Source: Chitinophagaceae bacterium
Lineage (GTDB): Bacteria; Bacteroidota; Bacteroidia; Chitinophagales; Chitinophagaceae
DNA: 64,000 nucleotides
Assembly: GCA_019638595.1 (NCBI GenBank)
Contig: JAHBTJ010000011.1
Span: forward strand, 124,001-188,000
Direction: 5' to 3'
In this document: positions 17,578 through 28,600 of the stretch, one piece after another
Layout: each line of letters begins with the position of its first letter
Position numbering within the stretch: position 1 is the stretch's first letter
Notes under the pieces: model-generated
Told to the model about the DNA's origin: nothing
Database searches by the model: none
Seen by the model: the letters and a program-made list of their open reading frames with translations, nothing else
Made by a program: the position numbers and the translations under genes

Positions 17578-19986
17578 ATGAGTATAAACGGGATGCAGGG
17601 TTATATAATAGCGTTCGTGATATTACCATTATTTGTAGTGTCGTGTGGCGTAAATGCTGAGAATACTTCTCCCAAAGCCGCCACTCAAACTGTTCCTTCC
17701 AGGGCATTCATGTTCAGCAGCGGTGAGGTCAGGCTACTTGATGGGATCTTTAAGCAATCGCAGCAATCCGAAGGAAAATATTTGCTGAGCCTGGAAGCGG
17801 ACAGGCTGCTTGCCCCTTTTTTAATTGAAGCTGGACTGCCTTCAAAAGATTCGATCTATGGAGGGTGGGAAACAAGTGTTCTTCCGGGGGTAGCCCTGTC
17901 GTTTTATTTATCGGGACTATCACGTATGTATATGGGCACAGGCGATAAGGAATACCTGGACAAAATCAATTATGCGCTGCATGAACTTGAGCGGTGCCAG
18001 GAAAAATCCGGAGGTTATCTTTTAGGTGTACGTGACGGAGCGAAGGTTTTTGATCGTTTGGCAAAAGAGGGGTATTACGCAGGTTTTGGAGATTGGGGTG
18101 GCGGAAATGCTACCCCCTTTTATTCGCTGGAGAAGCTGATGTCCGGGTTACGTGATGTATACAGGATATGCCACATCCAAAAGGCGCTGACAATTTGGAG
18201 AGGAATTGGCGAATGGCTGAGCGGTCTGATGATCAAAATTCCGGATGCTGAGTTGCAGAAATTGATGACGGTTGAGTACGGAGGTATGAACTGGCTCCTG
18301 AGTGATCTTTATGCCGATACCGATGACAAAAAGTTTCTTGAAATGTCGAAGCGATGGCAGGACAGCCTGACGGTAATTCCCAGTGTCAATGGTTTTGACC
18401 GGCTTACTAACGTTCACGCCAACAGGCAGTTTCCGAAGTTTTCGGGATTGGCAGCGCGCTATCCCTATTCGGCAAATCCGGGCGATTTGGCAGGCGCACG
18501 CTATTTCTGGGAACGGGTAGTTTATCATCGCAGTTATGCAACCGGGGGAAACAGCGAAAGTGAATATTTCAGTCCGGCAGACACGCTCTCGAACCGTTTG
18601 ACGCCTTTTACTGCAGAAAACTGCAATGAGTATAATATGCTTCGACTCACTTCGCTGCTTTACCAGATAGAACCGAAAGCAGAATATGCCGATTATCAGG
18701 AGCGTGTTTTATTCAATCATTCCCTGGCAGCGCAAAATCCTGATGACGGTAAAATCTGTTATTTCCTTCCACTGATGTCCGGTACACAAAAAAAATATTC
18801 GCCTTTGTATACAGATTTTTCCTGTTGTGTGTGCAGTTCGATGGACCACTACACGCGCCATGGTGAATTTATTTATGCTTATGATGATTCGTCGCTGTAT
18901 GTAAATTTATTTATAGCCTCTGAGGCAAAATGGAAACAAAAAGCTGTAAATATTATACAAGACACTAAGTTCCCATTTTCCGAAGAAACAACGCTGCAAA
19001 TCAAATGCGACAAAGAATCAGAGTTCACAATGAAGATTCGGAGTCCACGCTGGTTGGCATCTCCCATGGTCGTAGCGATCAATGGTAAAGCCCATAACTT
19101 TATGCAGAAGGATGGTTATTTCAGCATAACCCGGAAGTGGCATACCGGAGACATCGTTTCACTTAAACTGCCCATGCAGATCAGGTATGAGTCCATGCCT
19201 GATGATAAAAATAAGATTGCATTGTTCTACGGACCGGTTCTTTTGGCAGGAGAGTTGGATGAGGCTGACGCCGGTGCTTTGGCGGCCAATATGTTAAACC
19301 CTACCTTGCTAACCCCTAATAAACCGGTTCAGGATTGGCTGAAGCCGGCTGGAGATTCACTCCGGTTTATCTGTAATGTTTCAAAACCCGGACCAATAAA
19401 AGTGAAACCGTTATTCCTGCTTAAACATGGTTTTTATAATGTCTATTGGCAGCAAATGGCGGAAAAGGAATACGAAGAACGGCAGTATCTTCTAAAAAAG
19501 AAAGAGGATGAAAACCTGAAAACAGATATGATAACAGTTGATAAGGTAGTTGTTGGTGATAGCATATCAGAGAAAAACCATCTGCTATCGGGGCATTCCA
19601 GAACAGAAAACTGGCCATACAATCTGCCGGGTATGGGTTATTCCATATGGCGTGAACTATCCGATTCGGCTGGTTTCAGTTATACTATGAAGTTACCGAA
19701 AACAGGTAGTGCTGTTCTTCAATGCAGGTTTATGGGGCGCGAAGCTTATGAATCCTGGAATTTTGCAATTCTTGCAAACAACGATACCGTACTGGCAAAA
19801 CAAAGGGGTAAGGAAGATCGTTCGCCTGTTGTTCCTTATACTATGAATATTCCACTACCCATTTCGGCAGTAAAGGATAAAAATGTAGTTACTATACGTT
19901 TTGCAAAATTTCAAAAAAAATCACAGGAAGCCATGCCGAGGTTGCTTGAGCTGAGGATTTTGCACACCGATGAACCAATGCCTTAA
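17578..19986 (+). CDS. GH127-type beta-L-arabinofuranosidase, lipoprotein
   Basis: The ATG at 17578 is preferred over 17506, because it starts a lipoprotein signal (MSINGMQGYIIAFVILPLFV, then VSC). The roughly 800-residue protein has an alpha/alpha-toroid catalytic domain (formerly DUF1680). The zinc and nucleophile residues of GH127 are present: E347-x-C349 in TAENCNEYN, and C416-C417 in FSCCVCSSMD. Known enzymes use the Cys as nucleophile to release L-arabinofuranose from glycans. A C-terminal beta-sandwich (about residues 640-800, DUF6805-like) follows. The extra Cys419 is unusual. A shared leader motif links it to the sigma/FecR system downstream. Confidence 0.85.
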   Translation: MSINGMQGYIIAFVILPLFVVSCGVNAENTSPKAATQTVPSRAFMFSSGEVRLLDGIFKQSQQSEGKYLLSLEADRLLAPFLIEAGLPSKDSIYGGWETSVLPGVALSFYLSGLSRMYMGTGDKEYLDKINYALHELERCQEKSGGYLLGVRDGAKVFDRLAKEGYYAGFGDWGGGNATPFYSLEKLMSGLRDVYRICHIQKALTIWRGIGEWLSGLMIKIPDAELQKLMTVEYGGMNWLLSDLYADTDDKKFLEMSKRWQDSLTVIPSVNGFDRLTNVHANRQFPKFSGLAARYPYSANPGDLAGARYFWERVVYHRSYATGGNSESEYFSPADTLSNRLTPFTAENCNEYNMLRLTSLLYQIEPKAEYADYQERVLFNHSLAAQNPDDGKICYFLPLMSGTQKKYSPLYTDFSCCVCSSMDHYTRHGEFIYAYDDSSLYVNLFIASEAKWKQKAVNIIQDTKFPFSEETTLQIKCDKESEFTMKIRSPRWLASPMVVAINGKAHNFMQKDGYFSITRKWHTGDIVSLKLPMQIRYESMPDDKNKIALFYGPVLLAGELDEADAGALAANMLNPTLLTPNKPVQDWLKPAGDSLRFICNVSKPGPIKVKPLFLLKHGFYNVYWQQMAEKEYEERQYLLKKKEDENLKTDMITVDKVVVGDSISEKNHLLSGHSRTENWPYNLPGMGYSIWRELSDSAGFSYTMKLPKTGSAVLQCRFMGREAYESWNFAILANNDTVLAKQRGKEDRSPVVPYTMNIPLPISAVKDKNVVTIRFAKFQKKSQEAMPRLLELRILHTDEPMP

Positions 19987-20063
19987 ACGAACACTGAACT
20001 ATTGTATAAAAACAGGTGGATGACAGAGTTACTCTTTACGGGAAAGAGTTCTGGCGTTTTTAT

Positions 20064-20079
20064 CCCGGATTTATCCGGG
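20064..20079. repeat. Short palindrome after the GH127 gene
   Basis: CCCGGAT-TT-ATCCGGG, 77 bases after the GH127 stop. There is no T-run, so it is at best a weak transcript end. Similar CCGGAT hairpins occur at 42753-42773 and 48157-48186. Confidence 0.4.
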
Positions 20080-20164
20080 CAATAATGATTTATTTTGTGT
20101 GAGTTTTATTTCGTTTGAAAAAATAACAATAACTTCATGAAGCATACAACCAAAATTGCGTGTA

Positions 20165-20758
20165 ATGACTGCAGAACAAATCTTCTTGCTTCAACAAAAA
20201 GTATCACTATGTGATGATGAAGTTGCATTTCAGCAGTTATTCAGGTTGTTCTATACCGGGTTGTTCCGGTTTTCTGTTTCTATGGTAAAGTTGAAAGAAG
20301 TAGCGGAAGAGGTAGTGGAAGATGTATTTGTAAAATTGTGGAATAACAGGGAACAGATGGGCGGGATCAATAATCTCCGGGTATACCTGTACGTCGCTGT
20401 CAAAAATCATTCGTTAAACTATATTAACCGGCAGGGCGACAAAAAAGTATTAGCGGGATCAGATGACTTTGATGTTATTTGCAATGAGTTTGCTCCCAGT
20501 CCCGAGGAACTGATGATGGTGTCTGAAATGCTGCAGGCTGTAAATAAAGTTATATATGAACTTCCTCCCAAATGCAGGATAGTATACAAACTGGTAAAAG
20601 AAGACGGGCTGAGGTATAAAGAAGTTGCCGAAGTGCTGAATATTTCGCCCAGAACAGTAGAGCACCATATAGCAACTGCCATCCGGAAGATTGCCACCGC
20701 ACTTAATATTGATTTGGTAGCCTACCAAAAATCTGTTTCCTGTTCGCCGGGATCTTAA
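20165..20758 (+). CDS. ECF sigma-70 factor, Bacteroidota SusCD-linked type (locus 1)
   Basis: The ATG at 20165 gives a 197-residue protein; an upstream TTG is less likely. Region 2 is seen in AFQQLFRLFYTGLFRFSVSM and VVEDVFVKLWNNRE; region 4 in YELPPKCRIVYKLVKEDGL and YKEVAEVLNISPRTVEHHI, a helix-turn-helix binding the -35 element. These factors are held by a FecR-type anti-sigma until a SusC-like receptor signals. Unusually, the matching FecR gene is not next door: a 3.3-kb GH106 gene lies between them. Confidence 0.93.
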   Translation: MTAEQIFLLQQKVSLCDDEVAFQQLFRLFYTGLFRFSVSMVKLKEVAEEVVEDVFVKLWNNREQMGGINNLRVYLYVAVKNHSLNYINRQGDKKVLAGSDDFDVICNEFAPSPEELMMVSEMLQAVNKVIYELPPKCRIVYKLVKEDGLRYKEVAEVLNISPRTVEHHIATAIRKIATALNIDLVAYQKSVSCSPGS

Positions 20759-20919
20759 GCCCGGTTATCCTTTCGGGAAGAACAGGTTTCACTTCGCTGC
20801 CCGCGGGTAGCAAAAAGTACATATCAAAAATCATTTTATTCAGTCCATTACGGGTTTCAGTTGTTAGGTTTGACAAAGGTTTATGGAACTGTCAGCGTAT
20901 ATTATCTTCTTTCAACAAA

Positions 20920-23900
20920 ATGTATTCGTTCATGAAACCTCAACTCCAGCCGGAACAAATCCCCATTTGTAAAAGCAACCGCGTTGTATTTTATTTAAAA
21001 GTCATCGTTTGTGCAATAATGAGCATGTTGCTTATATCAACTATAACGGCACAACCCGGAGGTAATAATGCCGTACCTGCTTTGGAAAAAGGATTTATAT
21101 CCCCGCCTGATTCGATACAAACCAGCATTTACTGGTACTGGATATCGGATAATATTTCTAAAGAAGGAGTGGAAAAAGACCTGGAAGCCATGAAGCGCGT
21201 GGGAATCAATCGCGCTTTTATCGGGAATATAGGATTGGACGACGCTCCCTATGGAAAAGTAAAGTTGTTTTCAGATGAATGGTGGAATATTACGCATGCC
21301 GCGCTTAAAAAAGCCGCTGAACTGAATATTGAAATCGGACTGTTCAACAGCCCGGGATGGAGCCAGTCAGGAGGTCCCTGGGTAAAGCCGTCGCAAGCCA
21401 TGCGTTACCTGGCTGCTGGTAAAACTATCATACAGGGTGGAAAGATGATCCGCCGGGAGCTTCCCAAGGCAGGAGAGGATTTCCAGGACGTAAAGGTGCT
21501 TGCTTTTCCTGCGCCCCAACATTATGGAACATCCATAGCCGATGTGCAGCCCCGGGTTGCTGTAACTCCGCAAACAGAAAACGCATCCATTCTTTTTGAT
21601 GGTAATACATCGAACAGTATTCCTATACCCTCCGGCACAAACATGATAGTGGATATCTCCTGCACGCATCCTTATACCGCCCGGAACCTGGTTATTTATC
21701 CTGCACATCAGAACCTGAAAATGGAAGTTGAGCTTCAGGCGCAGCAAGATGGCTCTTTTCAAACCATAAAAAAAATGATGGTAGACAGGAGTAACAATGA
21801 ATTGCATGTAGGATTTGAAAGATACGCACCGGTGAGTGAATCGTTTGCCGCCGTTTCCGCAAATGCGTTTCGCATCATTGTATCCTCTCTGAGTGGTAAA
21901 GCGGGTATTGCCGAAATAGAGTTGTCCTCTGTTCCCAAAGTGGAGCGTTATGTTGAAAAAACGCTGGCGAAGATGTACCCAACGCCCCTGCCTTACTGGA
22001 AGGAGTACCAGTGGCCGCAACAGGCGCCGGTAAATGAAAGTAATCTTCTTGTTGACCCGTCTTCCGTATTAGATATTTCTGCGTTTATGAACAGCGACGG
22101 TGTATTGAACTGGAATGCTCCTGCGGGTAACTGGGTGATATTGCGGACCGGGATGCTTCCCACAGGAGTAAAAAACAGCCCCGCTTCAAAAGAAGGAACC
22201 GGCCTGGAGATAGATAAAATGAACAGCAGGCACGCAGCCACTCATTTTGATGCTTATATGGGAGAGATCATCAGGCGTATTCCTGCCGAAGACAGAAAAA
22301 CCTGGAAATTAGTGGTGCAGGACAGCTATGAAATGGGTGGACAAAACTGGACGGACGATTTTATACAGCGGTTCACAAAGAGGTATGGCTATGATCCCCT
22401 GCCGTATATCCCCGCTATGTATGGGCATGTTATAGGCAGCCAGGACCGGAGCGATCGCTTTTTGTGGGACTTACGCCGTTTTGTGGCCGATAATGTGGCG
22501 TATGAATATGTTGGCGGGTTACGAGATGTCAGTCACCGGCATGGCTTGAAAACATGGCTCGAAAACTATGGGCACTGGGGTTTTCCCGGGGAGTTTTTAC
22601 AATATGGAGGACAGTCTGATGAAATAGGAGGAGAGTTCTGGAGTGAAGGCGACCTGGGTAATATAGAGAACAGGGCGGCTTCATCCGCGGCGCATATATA
22701 TGGAAAAAGAAAAGTATCTGCCGAGTCGTTTACAGCGGGCGGTAAGGTATTTGCCCGTTACCCGGCAATGCTGAAGCAGCGGGGCGACCGGTTCTTTACG
22801 GAAGGAATAAACAATACGCTTTTGCATGTGTATATTCATCAGCCTTATGAAGATAAAAAGCCCGGTATGAATGCCTGGTTTGGAAATGAGTTCAACCGTT
22901 TCAATACCTGGTATAACGATATGGATATGTTTACTGCCTATTTAAAGCGTTGTAACTTTATGCTGCAACAGGGTACCTATGTAGCCGATGTTGCTTATTT
23001 TATAGGCGAAGATGCTCCTAAAATGACAGGGGTTACTGATCCCGGGTTGCCCAAAGGGTATGCGTTCGATTACATGAATGCAGAAGTTATAGAAACAAGG
23101 CTTTCTGTACAAAACGGAAGGTTTGTGCTGCCCGATGGAATGTCGTATAAAATACTGGTACTGCCGCAATTGAAAACCATACGGCCGGAACTGTTAAAGA
23201 AAATTGCAACACTGGTAGAGCAGGGCGGCGTAATACTTGGTCCCAGGCCGGAGCGTTCTCCCAGCCTTGAAAATTATGGAAAAGCGGATATGGAAGTAAA
23301 ACAGGTTGCCGGTTTGTTATGGGGGAATATTGATGGTAAATCTGTAAAAATAAACCGCGTGGGAAAAGGGATGGTGATGAGTGGTATGGATATGCAGCAG
23401 GCGTTAGATCTTGTAAAGGTGATCCCTGATGTAAAAACGGCTGATGCCGACCCGGTATTATATATTCACCGCACTCTTGAAGAGAGTGAAATTTACTTTA
23501 TCTCCAACCAGGGTGATAAAAAGGTTGATATAGCGCCTGCGTTCCGTGTTACCGATAAAAAACCCGAGTACTGGAATGCGGTGCATGGTACTATGCGCGA
23601 TCTTCCCTCTTATAAGATTCAGGCACAAACTACCGTTGTTCCGCTATCGCTGGAGGGATATGAAAGCATGTTCATCCTTTTCAGGAAAAAAGATGCCGCG
23701 GGGAAAAATACCCGGCAGGTTGAAAACTTTCCGGCGGCTTCAAAAACGCTCCCTGTTACTGCACCGTGGGTAGTTAAATTCGATCCCGGCTTGCGGGGGC
23801 CTGTTCACCCGGTTGTATTGAATATCCTGAGCGATTGGTCAACTCATAGCAATGACAGCATTAAATATTATTCGGGCGGGGCATGGTATACCAATACTTT

Positions 23901-24231
23901 CAGTATAGATAAGATCGGTCAGGCTGAACGTATTGTACTGGATCTCGGCAGTGTGACGGCATTGGCAAAAGTAAGGATTAACGGGAAGGACGCAGGTGCT
24001 GTATGGACGCCCCCCTATTCACTGGATATTACGGATGCAGTAAAGCCGGGCGAAAATAAGGTTGAAATAAAAGTGGTGAACACCTGGGTAAACAGGCTCA
24101 TCGGCGATCAGCGTCTACCCGAAAAAGACCGTAAAACCTGGACTGTAGTCAACCCTTATAAAGCAGATAGTCCCCTGGAGCCATCCGGGTTACTTGGCCC
24201 GGTTAGTCTGCGGTTTTTTAAATATAACTAA
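20920..24231 (+). CDS. GH106-family alpha-L-rhamnosidase
   Basis: The 1103-residue secreted protein has a long N-region and a signal segment (VIVCAIMSMLLISTITAQ). The family hallmark follows: PPDSIQTSIYWYWISDNIS, GVEKDLEAMKRVGINRAFIG and later GWSQSGGPWVKP. A TIM barrel with an inserted domain fills the middle (QDSYEMGGQNWTDDF, GEFWSEGDLGNIENRAASSA); a flavodoxin-like stretch (KILVLPQLKTIRPELLKKIA) and a C-terminal sugar-binding beta-sandwich (KVRINGKDAGAVWTPPYSLD) end it. GH106 enzymes remove alpha-L-rhamnose from glycans such as pectic rhamnogalacturonans. It sits between sigma factor and FecR. Confidence 0.87.
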   Translation: MYSFMKPQLQPEQIPICKSNRVVFYLKVIVCAIMSMLLISTITAQPGGNNAVPALEKGFISPPDSIQTSIYWYWISDNISKEGVEKDLEAMKRVGINRAFIGNIGLDDAPYGKVKLFSDEWWNITHAALKKAAELNIEIGLFNSPGWSQSGGPWVKPSQAMRYLAAGKTIIQGGKMIRRELPKAGEDFQDVKVLAFPAPQHYGTSIADVQPRVAVTPQTENASILFDGNTSNSIPIPSGTNMIVDISCTHPYTARNLVIYPAHQNLKMEVELQAQQDGSFQTIKKMMVDRSNNELHVGFERYAPVSESFAAVSANAFRIIVSSLSGKAGIAEIELSSVPKVERYVEKTLAKMYPTPLPYWKEYQWPQQAPVNESNLLVDPSSVLDISAFMNSDGVLNWNAPAGNWVILRTGMLPTGVKNSPASKEGTGLEIDKMNSRHAATHFDAYMGEIIRRIPAEDRKTWKLVVQDSYEMGGQNWTDDFIQRFTKRYGYDPLPYIPAMYGHVIGSQDRSDRFLWDLRRFVADNVAYEYVGGLRDVSHRHGLKTWLENYGHWGFPGEFLQYGGQSDEIGGEFWSEGDLGNIENRAASSAAHIYGKRKVSAESFTAGGKVFARYPAMLKQRGDRFFTEGINNTLLHVYIHQPYEDKKPGMNAWFGNEFNRFNTWYNDMDMFTAYLKRCNFMLQQGTYVADVAYFIGEDAPKMTGVTDPGLPKGYAFDYMNAEVIETRLSVQNGRFVLPDGMSYKILVLPQLKTIRPELLKKIATLVEQGGVILGPRPERSPSLENYGKADMEVKQVAGLLWGNIDGKSVKINRVGKGMVMSGMDMQQALDLVKVIPDVKTADADPVLYIHRTLEESEIYFISNQGDKKVDIAPAFRVTDKKPEYWNAVHGTMRDLPSYKIQAQTTVVPLSLEGYESMFILFRKKDAAGKNTRQVENFPAASKTLPVTAPWVVKFDPGLRGPVHPVVLNILSDWSTHSNDSIKYYSGGAWYTNTFSIDKIGQAERIVLDLGSVTALAKVRINGKDAGAVWTPPYSLDITDAVKPGENKVEIKVVNTWVNRLIGDQRLPEKDRKTWTVVNPYKADSPLEPSGLLGPVSLRFFKYN

Positions 24232-24370
24232 CTATATCCGGGGTTTTCATTGTACCGGAGCACATTTGCCTTCGGTAAGAAAGCTCAAATAAGTCCGGCG
24301 CCGGGATCTTCATTCAAAGCTATTGCGGGTTTCCTGCGCTGTGCTTTCATTACAAAAAAAATACTTCCTC

Positions 24371-24420
24371 CACTAGGGGCTGATCCAAAATAATGTGTCT
24401 GTATAATTATAATACAACGC
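24371..24420 (+). promoter_or_regulatory. Leader motif before FecR (copy B)
   Basis: CACTAGGGGCT, then ATCCAAAATAA, GTGTCT and ATAATTATAATA end right at the FecR ATG. It matches copy A at 17459-17508. In other Bacteroidota I recall a CTAGGGG-type sequence in sigma-FecR intergenic regions; that recollection is not verified here. Confidence 0.6.
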
Positions 24421-25509
24421 ATGAAAGAATCCAGGGTTTTTATTTTGTTGGGGAAAAAACTAAGCAATGAAGCTACGTCTGAGGAATTAGCTGAATTAAA
24501 CTGGTTGCTGAAGGATAAGGATGTGAAGTCTTTTGATCTGGAATTATTGCAGGATATATGGCAGAAAAATCCGGGGTTAGATGAAACCTTTTTAGACGAG
24601 CAATGGGAAAAAGTGTCCGGGCGACTGTATGGCTATGCGGTGCAACCATCTGATCCCATGCCAGGGGGTGGGGACAAAAGAAAGGTATTTAGCATAAGAC
24701 GTTTATTGGCCGCGGCTTCGGTGGTGTTATTATTGATAGTTACCGCATGGATGATATGGCTGAAGCCGGCAGAAAAAATCCCCCGGATCGTGCAGGAGCA
24801 GATTAAGGATTCGGTGATTGTAGCTCAAAATGGAGAAAGAAAAAAAGTATTACTTCCGGATAGTACTACGGTACATTTGAACAGCGGCAGCCGGCTGGCA
24901 TACAATAAAAATTTTGGAAAAGGTAACAGGGAAGTATGGTTAAGGGGGGAAGCCTTTTTTGAAGTGACCAAAGACGCGGCTCATCCTTTTTTAGTGAATA
25001 CGGATCGGATGCTGGTGAAAGTGCTGGGTACTGTTTTTAATGTAAAGTCGTATGATACGAAGGAAGATATTGAAACAACCGTGGTGGAAGGGAAAGTAGA
25101 AGTGAGCCTGAAGGAAGGTGCGGAAAAAAAGGTGATCCTGCTGCCTAACGAGAAAATTTCACTGAAGAATAGCAATCAGCTTAAAGAACCCTCTTTTACC
25201 CAGGCTGCTGTATCCGGGATAAGTTACGAAGTAAAAACAGTTCCGGTAGATATTGAAAAAACCGGTATGCCGGAGGAAGCGGTATGGATTAAAGAGAAAG
25301 TGATTTTTACCGATGAGCCTTTTGAAATGGTTGCCCTTAAAATGGAAAGATGGTATAATGTGCGCATTCATTTTAAAAATGAAAAGATGAAAAGCATCCT
25401 GATGAATGGAGACTTTGATAATGTGGACATTCAGCACGCCCTGCAGATATTACAGATAATGGTAAATTTCAAATACGAGATAATAGATGAGGAAATTTAT
25501 ATCCGGTAA
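24421..25509 (+). CDS. FecR-family anti-sigma factor (locus 1)
   Basis: The 362-residue inner-membrane protein has a cytoplasmic N-terminal sigma-binding domain (to about residue 90), one transmembrane helix (LLAAASVVLLLIVTAWMIWL), and a periplasmic FecR domain with the signature GERKKVLLPDSTTVHLNSGS, LRGEAFFEV and VKVLGTVFNVKSY. The C-terminal DUF4974 domain (IFTDEPFEMVALKMERWYNV...ILQIMVNFKYEI) is the part expected to touch the STN domain of SusC. It should hold the sigma factor encoded at 20165 and relay the receptor signal. It precedes susC by 190 bases that contain a hairpin. Confidence 0.93.
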   Translation: MKESRVFILLGKKLSNEATSEELAELNWLLKDKDVKSFDLELLQDIWQKNPGLDETFLDEQWEKVSGRLYGYAVQPSDPMPGGGDKRKVFSIRRLLAAASVVLLLIVTAWMIWLKPAEKIPRIVQEQIKDSVIVAQNGERKKVLLPDSTTVHLNSGSRLAYNKNFGKGNREVWLRGEAFFEVTKDAAHPFLVNTDRMLVKVLGTVFNVKSYDTKEDIETTVVEGKVEVSLKEGAEKKVILLPNEKISLKNSNQLKEPSFTQAAVSGISYEVKTVPVDIEKTGMPEEAVWIKEKVIFTDEPFEMVALKMERWYNVRIHFKNEKMKSILMNGDFDNVDIQHALQILQIMVNFKYEIIDEEIYIR

Positions 25510-25595
25510 GGAAGCGGCAGGGTATTACTCAAATTGTAAACCAAAACAATGCATATGACATCTCATGGTCCTCCGGGATAGCTGCCTTAAAAAAA

Positions 25596-25618
25596 GAGGA
25601 AGAATGGCTCTCTTCCTC
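25596..25618 (+). terminator. Hairpin between FecR and SusC (locus 1)
   Basis: GAGGAAGA pairs with TCTTCCTC around a 7-base loop, preceded by seven A. Only two T follow. It resembles an attenuator or weak terminator that would separate the regulatory genes from the abundant susCD transcript. The equivalent gap in locus 2 carries a similar A-run plus hairpin. Confidence 0.55.
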
Positions 25619-25699
25619 TTCAAAGCTAAATTCAGGTAATAGAATAAGCACAACTGTCTGGCGGGCTTATTCATCTTTTTAACTTTTCAAATCAAAAGT

Positions 25700-28600
25700 A
25701 TGAAAAAATGCAGGAATCTGCTGCAGGATATTCCTTTGCGCCCCCTCTTTAAGTTTTTACTGCTTATGAAACTAACGATCTTGCTTCTTCTCCTTCCTTT
25801 TCTGCATGTGTCTGCCAATGGCTACGGGCAGGAAAGGTTTTCTATAAAGCTGGAGCAGGTCAATGTATCACAGGTATTCAGGAAAATACAGGAAACAAGC
25901 GATTACCGGTTCTTTTTCTTAAAAGAAGATATCAAAAAGCTGGGTAAGGTAAATGTGGATGTAAAAAATGCAACCGTACCGGAAATTATGCAACAGGTGC
26001 TGGGTAATTTCCTGGTGTATAAAATTGTCAACAATTACCTGGTGGTTATTTCGCCTAACCGGTCCGAGCTGGAAAGCCAGGTCGATATCGGGGGGAAAAT
26101 AACAGATGAAGGGGGAAACCCGCTGGAAGGGGTGAGTGTAAAAGTAAAAGGGCAGAATAAAGGGGTGACAACAATTTCTGACGGTTCTTTTTCCATAGCC
26201 GCAGACAATAAGGATGTGCTTGAAATAAGTATGGTAGGCTATGAATCAAGGGAAATTCCGGTTGCCGACGTAGCTCAGTTGGGAACAATCGTGCTGAAAG
26301 TGGCTGCTGCGGGACTTGACGAGGTAGTTGTTACCGGATATGGAACACAAAAAAAGCAAACCGTTACAGGGTCCATTGCATCCGTTAAGGGTGAACAATT
26401 AACAGCAGTTCCTGTGGCGAGCACCGCTAATAGTTTAGCCGGGCGCCTGCCGGGTTTAATTTCTTTGCAATCCAGCGGACAGCCGGGGGCTGATGCAGCA
26501 AGTTTAAGTATCCGGGGTTTTGGTGGAGCGCTTGTTATTGTAGATGGAGTAGAATCAAGTTTCAATAACATAGATGCCAATCAAATTGAATCTGTTACTA
26601 TTTTGAAAGATGGCTCTGCTTCCATTTACGGAGCGCGTGCAGGGAATGGTGTTATACTGGTTACTACCAAACGGGGAAATACAGGAAAACCGGTTATTAC
26701 GTTGAATTCCTCTGCAACAATGCAGGGCATTACAATAATGCCAAAACCCGCAAATGCAGGTCAGTATGCTGAGATGAAATCTGAAGAGTGGCTCCAATCG
26801 GGCCGTCCGGCTGACCAGGTACCTTTTACAGAAGAGCAGATTCAAAAATATTATGATGGTACAGATCCATTGTATCCCAATACAAATTGGTATCGTGAGC
26901 TAATCAGGGATTGGGCGCCTCAGCAGCAACATAATTTATCTGTAAGAGGCGGCACTAACAGGATTAAATACTATGGCTTAATAGGATTCCTGGATCAGCA
27001 AACAATCTGGAAAAAGAATGGCGGAGATTATAAAAGGTATAACATTCAATCCAATATTGATGCGGCAATTTCGGATAACCTGTCTTTTCAATTGGATATT
27101 TCTTCCATTTTTGAAAGTCGTAAATTCCCCTGGCGGCCGCAAAGCGCCGGGGCAAACACTGTATGGCAGGATTACTGGAACACATTACCCATATACCCGG
27201 CAACGTTGCCGGATCCTACTAAAATTTCTTTTGCCAACGGTGGAGGTACGGGGGGCGCTCACGTAATTACTAACAGTGAGATAGCCGGATATGATAATAC
27301 TGAATCTCAAAATTTAAGAGGATCCATTGCCTTAAATTATACCTTTAATGCTATTGAGGGGTTATCAGCCAGGGCATTCGTAAATATTGTACAGGATTAT
27401 GCTAATAATAAGCATTTTACGAGACCCATACAATTCTATACCTATGATCCTGTAGGCGATACCTATACATTAGCAGGTGCATTAGGCTCAACCGCTTCAC
27501 TTTCACAGGTTAATAGTAAGAACAGGGCGATAACCGGTCAGCTTTCACTGAATTACAACCGAACCTTTGGCCGGCACCATCGTGTAAATGCCTTAGCCCT
27601 TTATGAGGCGATTGATTATAATAGTGATTATATAAGTGTGGGTAGAATTAATTTTCTTACCCCTGCTATAGACCAGTTATTTGCCGGAAGCACTTCTGGT
27701 ATGGTAAATAATGGTTCAGCGTCTGAAATGGGAAGAAAAAGTTATGTAGGCAGGATTAATTATTCGTATAAGGAAAAGTATTTGGTGGAAACCATTCTAA
27801 GAGCTGATGCTTCTGCTAAGTTCCCTTCAGATAAGAGATGGGGCTATTTTCCCAGTGTTTCTTTTGGCTGGAGGCTGTCTCAGGAAAATTTCATGAAGGG
27901 GATAAGTGATTTAGGTGACTTAAAACTTAGAGCAAGTTATGGGGAATCAGGTAATGACGGGGTAGGTAATTTTCAGTACCTCACGGGATATCAATATGGG
28001 CTTATATACATACTGGATAATAAGGTTCAACAGGGAATTGTTTCGAGCGGTTTGGCTAATCCAAATTTAACCTGGGAAAAAATTCGTATTTATAACGCAG
28101 GGCTGGATTTTTCTTTGTGGAATAGAAAATTATATGGAGAGGGGGATATTTTCTACCGGGAGCGTACAGGGATACCTGCCACAAGGATTACTACTTTGCC
28201 CACCACATTTGGAGCGAACCTTCCTCCTGAAAATATAAATAGCTTAAATGACAGAGGGTTTGAATTAAGACTGGGCACATCGGGAATGAGTAAACACTTT
28301 ATATGGGATGTAAGCGGGAATATCTCCTGGTCAAGGGCAAAGTGGAACCATTATGAAGAGCCTGAGTATGCCGATCCGGATCAGGAAAGGATCTATAAAA
28401 AATCAGGAAGGTGGACTGATCGTAGTTACGGTTATTTATCCAATGGATTATTTACCAGCCAGGGACAGATCGACGGATTAAAATTCGACCAGGACAACCA
28501 GGGAAATGTATCACTTCGCCCCGGTGATATAGGGTATACAGATACGAATGGTGATGGTGTATTAGACTGGAAAGATCAGGTTGAGATCGGAAAAGGTACG

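Noticed and set aside
21367-22020. A 217-codon minus-strand frame inside the GH106 gene
   Set aside because: Antisense shadow of a strongly supported enzyme; composition is Arg/His-rich as expected for a shadow.
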